Source of the DNA: DATAZK01 sp965199805
Lineage (GTDB): Bacteria; Actinomycetota; Actinomycetes; Frankiales; Frankiaceae
NCBI GenBank assembly: GCA_965199805.1
Contig: CBDATO010000001.1
Span: forward strand, 3,162,001 to 3,226,000
Length of the DNA: 64,000 nt
Direction of reading: 5' to 3'
Both the position numbers and the translations under genes were made by a program. The notes beneath the pieces were generated by a model. It made no database searches and was not told the DNA's origin. It saw only the letters and a program-made list of their open reading frames with translations. Position 1 is the first letter of the stretch. Every line of letters begins with the position of its first letter. Below, one piece after another: positions 59,994-64,000 of this stretch.

Positions 59994-61082
59994 CTACGCC
60001 TTGTCCCCGGCGGCGATGAGGATGTCCTGCGTCATGATCTTGGAGATGTCGACCGGCTTGGTGATGGTGCCGGAGAGCTTGTAGAGGTCGTACACGGTCT
60101 GGAACTTGGCCTCCTCGATCCACATCAGCCCGTGCTCCTTGGCGTCACCGGCGGTGATGAGCGGCACCGCCGCCTTGCCGGAGACCTTCTCGTCGGCGAG
60201 CACCGCACCGGTCTCCTTGTGGTACTGGTCCCACGTGTACTGGGCGACTTCCTCGGGGTGCTCCGTGAAGTATTTCCAGCCGGCGATGTCGGCCTTGAGG
60301 AAGCGGGTCAGCACGTCCTTCTTGCCGGCCACGTCGTCGGCCGTGGCGAAGATGGCGTTGCCGTAGTCCGGGTTGCCCAGATCGGTGAAGTAGATGATGT
60401 TGACATCGGCGCCGCTCTGCTGCAGCGACAGGCCCTGCTGGGTGCCGTAGCCGATGTAGCCGTCCACCTGCTTCGAGGTGAGGATGCTCGGGTCGGTGCC
60501 GACCGGCACCATCGTCACGGTCTTCGGGTCGACCCCGGCCTTGGTCAGCATCGCCTTGAGCAGCGGCTGGGTGCCCGTCGGCAGGCCGACCTTCTTGCCC
60601 TCCATCTCCTTGAGCGTGGTGACGGGATTGGACTTCAACGACATCAGCGCGTTGGGGGTCTGCTGGTAGATGGTCGCGATCGCCGTCAGCGGGATGCCCT
60701 TGCTGTTGGCGAGCAGGACGTCGGATCCGTTGCCGTCACCGAGCATGGCCTGGCCGCCGGAGACGACGCTGAAGGGATCGATGTTGGGGCCGCCGGACAG
60801 GAAGTTCGGCTCGATCCCGTTCGCGGCGAAGTAGCCCTGCTGGATGGCGGCGAAGTGGCCGCCGAACTGGGTGAGCTTCTTCCAGCCGAGCTGGAAGGTC
60901 ACCTTGTCGAGCTTGGCACCGGCGCTGCCGGTCGCCGCTGCGGCGCTCGAGCTGGAGCTCGACGAGCCGCACGCGGTGAGGATCGGGGCGGCCGCGGCGG
61001 CCGCACCGACGCCGAGCAGGCCCTTGAGCAGGGTCCGGCGACCGAGCGGGTGGCCGAACGGGGAGGAGGGGTGGGCGGGCAT
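59994..61082 (-). CDS. NMT1/THI5-like ABC substrate-binding lipoprotein
   Basis: 362 residues. The N-terminus combines a twin-arginine-like RRTLLKG, an Ala-rich hydrophobic core and lipobox LTACG, so it is an exported lipoprotein, possibly via Tat. The mature domain has the NMT1/THI5 pattern: VTFQLGWKKLTQFGGHFAAIQQGYF and GLPTGTQPLLKAMLTKAG. Related proteins (ThiY, SsuA, RutB-associated binders) bind pyrimidines, sulfonates or nitrate. ATG 61082 has GAGG about six bases upstream. Provides substrate for the ATPase and two permeases directly downstream. Confidence 0.93.
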   Translation of the reverse strand: MPAHPSSPFGHPLGRRTLLKGLLGVGAAAAAAPILTACGSSSSSSSAAAATGSAGAKLDKVTFQLGWKKLTQFGGHFAAIQQGYFAANGIEPNFLSGGPNIDPFSVVSGGQAMLGDGNGSDVLLANSKGIPLTAIATIYQQTPNALMSLKSNPVTTLKEMEGKKVGLPTGTQPLLKAMLTKAGVDPKTVTMVPVGTDPSILTSKQVDGYIGYGTQQGLSLQQSGADVNIIYFTDLGNPDYGNAIFATADDVAGKKDVLTRFLKADIAGWKYFTEHPEEVAQYTWDQYHKETGAVLADEKVSGKAAVPLITAGDAKEHGLMWIEEAKFQTVYDLYKLSGTITKPVDISKIMTQDILIAAGDKA

Positions 61083-61179
61083 CGAGCCTCTTTCCAAGGG
61101 ATGGGTGCGGGGGTGATCGCCGTAGCGGGGGTCAGGCCGGTCGGGCGACCTGGTCAAGCGGATTGGTCAAGCGGGTTGA

Positions 61180-62166
61180 TCAGGCGCCGGCGGCCTGGAG
61201 CTTGCGGTGACGCACCCACTCGCCCACGAGCAGCGGCGAGTCCGCCTCGGTGCCGTAGCCGGCGAAGGGGGTGATCTGCTGCCCGTCGTGGGGCCGGTGG
61301 AAGAACGGGATCGAGATCCGGACGGTGTCCGCGCCGACAGCCGAGAGGTCGGCCGGCTTGACCTCATGGGGTACGGCCCACCAGCGCCCGGCCGTCAGGT
61401 AGGTGAGCAGGTCGCCGATGTTGACGAGGAACTGACCGGGGGTCGGTGGCACGTCCAGCCAGGCGCCGCCCCGGGCCTGCATGTGCAGCCCGCCGCCGCC
61501 GCCGGCGTCCTGGAACAGGACGGTGAACAGCGTGAGGTCGGAGTGCACGGCGTTGCGTACGCCCGCGCCCGGCTGGGCCGCCGTCCCCGTGCCGGGCGGC
61601 GGGTAGAAGTTCGCAGCGAGATCGGACCAGTTGTCGGCGATGAGGTCGCGCCAGTCCTGCAGCGGGATGCGCAGCGTCGCCGCCATCACCTCGCCGAGCG
61701 CGCTCGCGAGGTCCTGCATCCCGCGGTAGTACGCGTGCCAGCTCGCGGCGAAGTGCGGCAGCTCGGCCGGCCACAGCTCACACGTGCGCTCCTGGGCGGC
61801 CGGCGCCGGGGCAGGCAGGACGCCGGTGCGGTCGGGGCCGCGCAGCGTCGGGTCGACCCGCGGCCCGATGTGGAACATCTCCTTGTGGTCCGGGAAGCCG
61901 TACTCGTTTCGGTTGTCGTCCTGTCCCTTCCAGCCCACGAACTGGTCGCCGTCGCGTGACTTGAGGGCGGACTTGACGGTGTTGGGCAGCCGGAACATCT
62001 CGAGGGTGTCGGCGTGGACGCGCTCCAGCAGGCCGGGCTCGAGCGGCACGTCCGTCACCGCGAAGCCGCCCGCCTCGGCGCAGACGGCGTCGAAGGCGTC
62101 GAGCACCTCGCGGTCGCCGGTACGCGCGGCGCCGATCAGATCGGGCAACCGGAAGACGGTGAGCAC
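61180..62166 (-). CDS. Isopenicillin-N-synthase-family 2OG-Fe(II) oxygenase
   Basis: 328 residues. Iron ligands H208-x-D210 (AVHSDLTLF) and H267 (AVPHEVKP), 2-oxoglutarate-binding Arg in VRISIPFF. DIOX_N domain at the N-terminus (VCAEAGGFAVTDVPLEPGLLERV). The family includes thymine-7-hydroxylase-like and ethylene-forming-like enzymes; substrate unknown. GTG 62166 with AGGT about five bases upstream. It is 97 bp upstream of the binding-protein gene. It probably performs the first or second oxidation on the compound imported by the adjacent ABC system (inference). Confidence 0.92.
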   Translation of the reverse strand: MLTVFRLPDLIGAARTGDREVLDAFDAVCAEAGGFAVTDVPLEPGLLERVHADTLEMFRLPNTVKSALKSRDGDQFVGWKGQDDNRNEYGFPDHKEMFHIGPRVDPTLRGPDRTGVLPAPAPAAQERTCELWPAELPHFAASWHAYYRGMQDLASALGEVMAATLRIPLQDWRDLIADNWSDLAANFYPPPGTGTAAQPGAGVRNAVHSDLTLFTVLFQDAGGGGGLHMQARGGAWLDVPPTPGQFLVNIGDLLTYLTAGRWWAVPHEVKPADLSAVGADTVRISIPFFHRPHDGQQITPFAGYGTEADSPLLVGEWVRHRKLQAAGA

Positions 62167-62218
62167 AGCACCTCGCAAGGCCGTTGGGAGCAGGTCGGTC
62201 CGGTGAAGGACCGCTTGC

Positions 62219-62238
62219 ATCCAAACTTGGATCCAAAC
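62219..62238. promoter_or_regulatory. Overlapping palindromes, candidate GntR operator
   Basis: ATCCAAAC occurs twice (62219-62226 and 62231-62238). Between and overlapping them is the perfect palindrome TTGGATCCAA (62227-62236), and ATCCAA/TTGGAT also pair with a 2-bp spacer. It lies 53 bp upstream of the oxygenase start, where an operon promoter should be. Confidence 0.6.
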
Positions 62239-62297
62239 GATTGCGCTTGAGTTTCGCCCGCGGAAACCTTGGGTTAGACCTGGCTGTGCGGTCGCTC

Positions 62298-63674
62298 CTA
62301 GAAGACGGCGCCCGGGTTCAGGATCCCGTCCGGGTCCAGCGCGTTCTTGATGCGCCGGCTCAGTGCCATGACGTCGGGGCCGAGGTATTCGGGCAGCCAC
62401 GGCTTCTTGGAGCGGCCGACCCCGTGCTCACCCGTGATCGTCCCGCCGAGGGCCAGCGCGAGGTCCATGACCTGGCCGAACGCGCGGACGGCGCGCTCGG
62501 TGGCGATGGGGTCGGCGGCGTCGTAGACGATCAGCGGGTGGGTGTTGCCGTCGCCGGCATGGGCGACGACGGCGATCGTCGTCTGCGCGTCGGCCGCGAT
62601 CCGCTCGATGCCGCGCACCAGTGCGGGCAGCACCGGCAGCGCGACGCCGACGTCCTCCAGCAGCAGGCTGCCGAGCCGCTCGAGGGCCGGGAAGGCGGCG
62701 CGGCGGGCGGCGGCGAACGCCTCGCCCTCCGCCGGGTCGTCGGTGCTGAAGATCTCGGTCGCGCCGTTCGCGGCCGCCGCCACCTCCATGACGGCGATCT
62801 CGCCTCCGGCCGATTCGCCCGGGGCATCCGACCGGCAGATCAGCAGAGCCTCCGCCGTGCGGTCGAGCCCCATGGAGGTGTAGTCCTCGACCGCGTTGAT
62901 CGACGTGCGGTCCATCAGCTCGGCCATCGACGGACGCAGCGAGGCGGTGATCGCGAGCACCGCGTTGGCCGCGTCCTCGATCGAGGCGAAGACGGCGACC
63001 ATCGTCGACGCGGGCGGCGGGGCCGGGATGAGCCGCAGCGTGAGCTCGGTGATGATCCCGAGCGTGCCCTCGGAGCCGACGAAGAGCTTGGTCAGCGACA
63101 GGCCGGCGACGTCCTTGAGGCGCGGGCCGCCGAGCCGCACCGCCGTCCCGTCGGCGAGCACGACCTGCATGCCGAGCACGTAGTCGGTGGTGACCCCGTA
63201 CTTGACGCAGCAGAGCCCGCCGGCGTTCGTGGCGGCGTTTCCGCCGATGCTGCACATCTCGAACGAGGACGGGTCGGGGGGATACCAGAGCCCGTGCTCG
63301 GCCGCGGCGCGTTTGACCTCCACGTTGAGCAGGCCGGGCTGGGTGATGGCGACCCGGGCCACCGGGTCGACCACGATGTCGCGCATGCGCTCGGTGCACA
63401 GCACGATGCCGCCGTCGACGGCGGCCGAGCCGCCCGACAGCCCCGAGCCGGCGCCGCGGGGCACCACCGGCACCCGGTGTGCCGCGGCCCAGCGCACGGT
63501 CGCCTGGACGTCCTCGGTGCTGCGGGCACGTACGACCGCGATCGGCCAGCCGGCCTCCGTGGCGGCAGCCCAGTCCTGCCGGTAGGGCGACATGGTGTCG
63601 CGGTCGGTCAGCACCGCACCGTCGGGCAGGGCACCGATCAGCGCGTCGATCGGCGGGTTCAGGGGATCGCTCAT
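62298..63674 (-). CDS. FAD-linked oxidase, glycolate/D-lactate dehydrogenase (GlcD) type
   Basis: 458 residues. The PP-loop FAD domain reads VVPRGAGSGLSGGSAAVDGG with IGGNAATNAGGLCCVKYGVT downstream; the C-terminal FAD-oxidase cap ends in EHGVGRSKKPWL and LDPDGILNPGAVF. This is the vanillyl-alcohol-oxidase superfamily group that oxidises 2-hydroxy acids (glycolate, D-lactate) to 2-oxo acids. No iron-sulfur subunit (GlcF) lies next to it. ATG 63674 has a strong GGAGG upstream. It is first in the minus-strand array and could handle a hydroxy-acid fragment released by the pathway or glyoxylate metabolism. Confidence 0.93.
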   Translation of the reverse strand: MSDPLNPPIDALIGALPDGAVLTDRDTMSPYRQDWAAATEAGWPIAVVRARSTEDVQATVRWAAAHRVPVVPRGAGSGLSGGSAAVDGGIVLCTERMRDIVVDPVARVAITQPGLLNVEVKRAAAEHGLWYPPDPSSFEMCSIGGNAATNAGGLCCVKYGVTTDYVLGMQVVLADGTAVRLGGPRLKDVAGLSLTKLFVGSEGTLGIITELTLRLIPAPPPASTMVAVFASIEDAANAVLAITASLRPSMAELMDRTSINAVEDYTSMGLDRTAEALLICRSDAPGESAGGEIAVMEVAAAANGATEIFSTDDPAEGEAFAAARRAAFPALERLGSLLLEDVGVALPVLPALVRGIERIAADAQTTIAVVAHAGDGNTHPLIVYDAADPIATERAVRAFGQVMDLALALGGTITGEHGVGRSKKPWLPEYLGPDVMALSRRIKNALDPDGILNPGAVF

Positions 63675-63797
63675 GCCTCGTCCTCCGTGGCCGGCAGCGG
63701 CCCGACCATATGTCGGGCCGCTGCCGCCGATGAGTCGGCTCCCGGAGCGGCGTCGTAACGGGCAACAGCGAAGACACACCTCGAACGGGAGCTCCCC

Positions 63798-64000
63798 ATG
63801 CGCATCGTGCTCAGCGACTTCATCAGCCTCGACGGCGTCGTCCAGGCCCCCGGCGGACCCGAGGAGGACACCGACGGCGGCTTCGCCCACGGCGGCTGGT
63901 CGATGCCGTTCTTCGACCCGGCGGCCATGGGGCCCGTGCTGAACGAGGTGATGGAGCAGACCGAGGCGCTGCTCTTCGGTCGCCGGACCTGGGAGACCAT
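63798..64000 (+). CDS. RibD-C/dihydrofolate-reductase-like protein, 5' part only
   Basis: The gene runs off the window end; 67 residues are visible. MRIVLSDFISLDGVVQAPGG followed by GGWSMPFFD and EALLFGRRTWE is the opening of the RibD C-terminal (dihydrofolate reductase-like) family common in actinomycetes. NADPH binding is likely but the substrate is unknown. GGGAG lies six bases before ATG 63798. Divergent from the GlcD-like gene. Confidence 0.88.
   Translation, partial: MRIVLSDFISLDGVVQAPGGPEEDTDGGFAHGGWSMPFFDPAAMGPVLNEVMEQTEALLFGRRTWET

Overview
The window is about 70% GC chromosomal DNA with dense GTG/TTG starts, strong codon-position bias, a mycothiol-type nitroreductase relative, an SCO4848-family membrane protein, PASTA-less Ser/Thr kinases and an actinobacterial c-di-AMP riboswitch. 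It is clearly an actinomycete. The secreted cellulases (GH5, GH6) suggest a soil or litter organism. I cannot name a genus from sequence alone.

Region 1 (1-18.9 kb) is mostly single housekeeping or stress genes: DUF5130, PepN aminopeptidase, DsbA-like nitroreductase relative, RpiB, Nei-type glycosylase, tandem DUF427, sucrase/ferredoxin-like protein, a transmembrane Ser/Thr kinase with a fibronectin-III ectodomain, rhodanese, SRPBCC protein, a GAF-GGDEF-EAL protein, SCO4848, ABC-F ATPase and PPK2. Embedded at 7.45-9.84 kb is the most unusual locus. A 103-residue Asp-rich peptide made of three 27-residue repeats lies immediately upstream of, and overlaps, a JmjC/cupin-4 (RoxA-like) oxygenase gene, and lies downstream of, and in frame with, a DUF429 gene. 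I read it as a candidate enzyme-substrate pair (post-translational hydroxylation of a repeat peptide).

Region 2 (18.9-31.6 kb) is envelope-oriented: a lytic transglycosylase behind a c-di-AMP riboswitch, GH6 and GH5 cellulases, a lipoprotein plus a processive family 2 glycosyltransferase divergent from them (an apparent polysaccharide make-and-trim locus), a second kinase with a VDPPV repeat tail, a secreted beta-propeller and an HtrA-like PDZ protease.

Region 3 (31.6-46.4 kb) holds a DUF1295 protein, an XRE-cupin regulator divergent from an epoxide-hydrolase-like gene with a perfect operator palindrome between them, a PatB-like lyase, a secreted M1 peptidase, a WS/DGAT acyltransferase, a membrane diguanylate cyclase, and an iron-siderophore set (reductase, two permeases, ATPase, binding protein) with two iron-box-like operators.

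Region 4 (46.4-63.7 kb) looks catabolic. A gamma-glutamyltransferase-like enzyme, an amidohydrolase and a 2-oxoglutarate oxygenase are followed by an IS481-family insertion, then a twelve-gene minus-strand array whose last ten genes mostly overlap by 1-4 bases: FAD-linked oxidase, second 2OG oxygenase, NMT1/THI5-type ABC transporter, aldehyde dehydrogenase, dihydroorotase-like hydrolase, shikimate-dehydrogenase-like protein, GntR regulator, allophanate-hydrolase-like protein and threonine aldolase. Import and stepwise oxidation or ring opening of a nitrogen heterocycle is the simplest reading, but the substrate is unknown. The insertion sequence landed exactly at the aldolase stop codon, and its transposase borrows its stop from the target duplication. 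The window ends inside a RibD-C/dihydrofolate-reductase-like gene.
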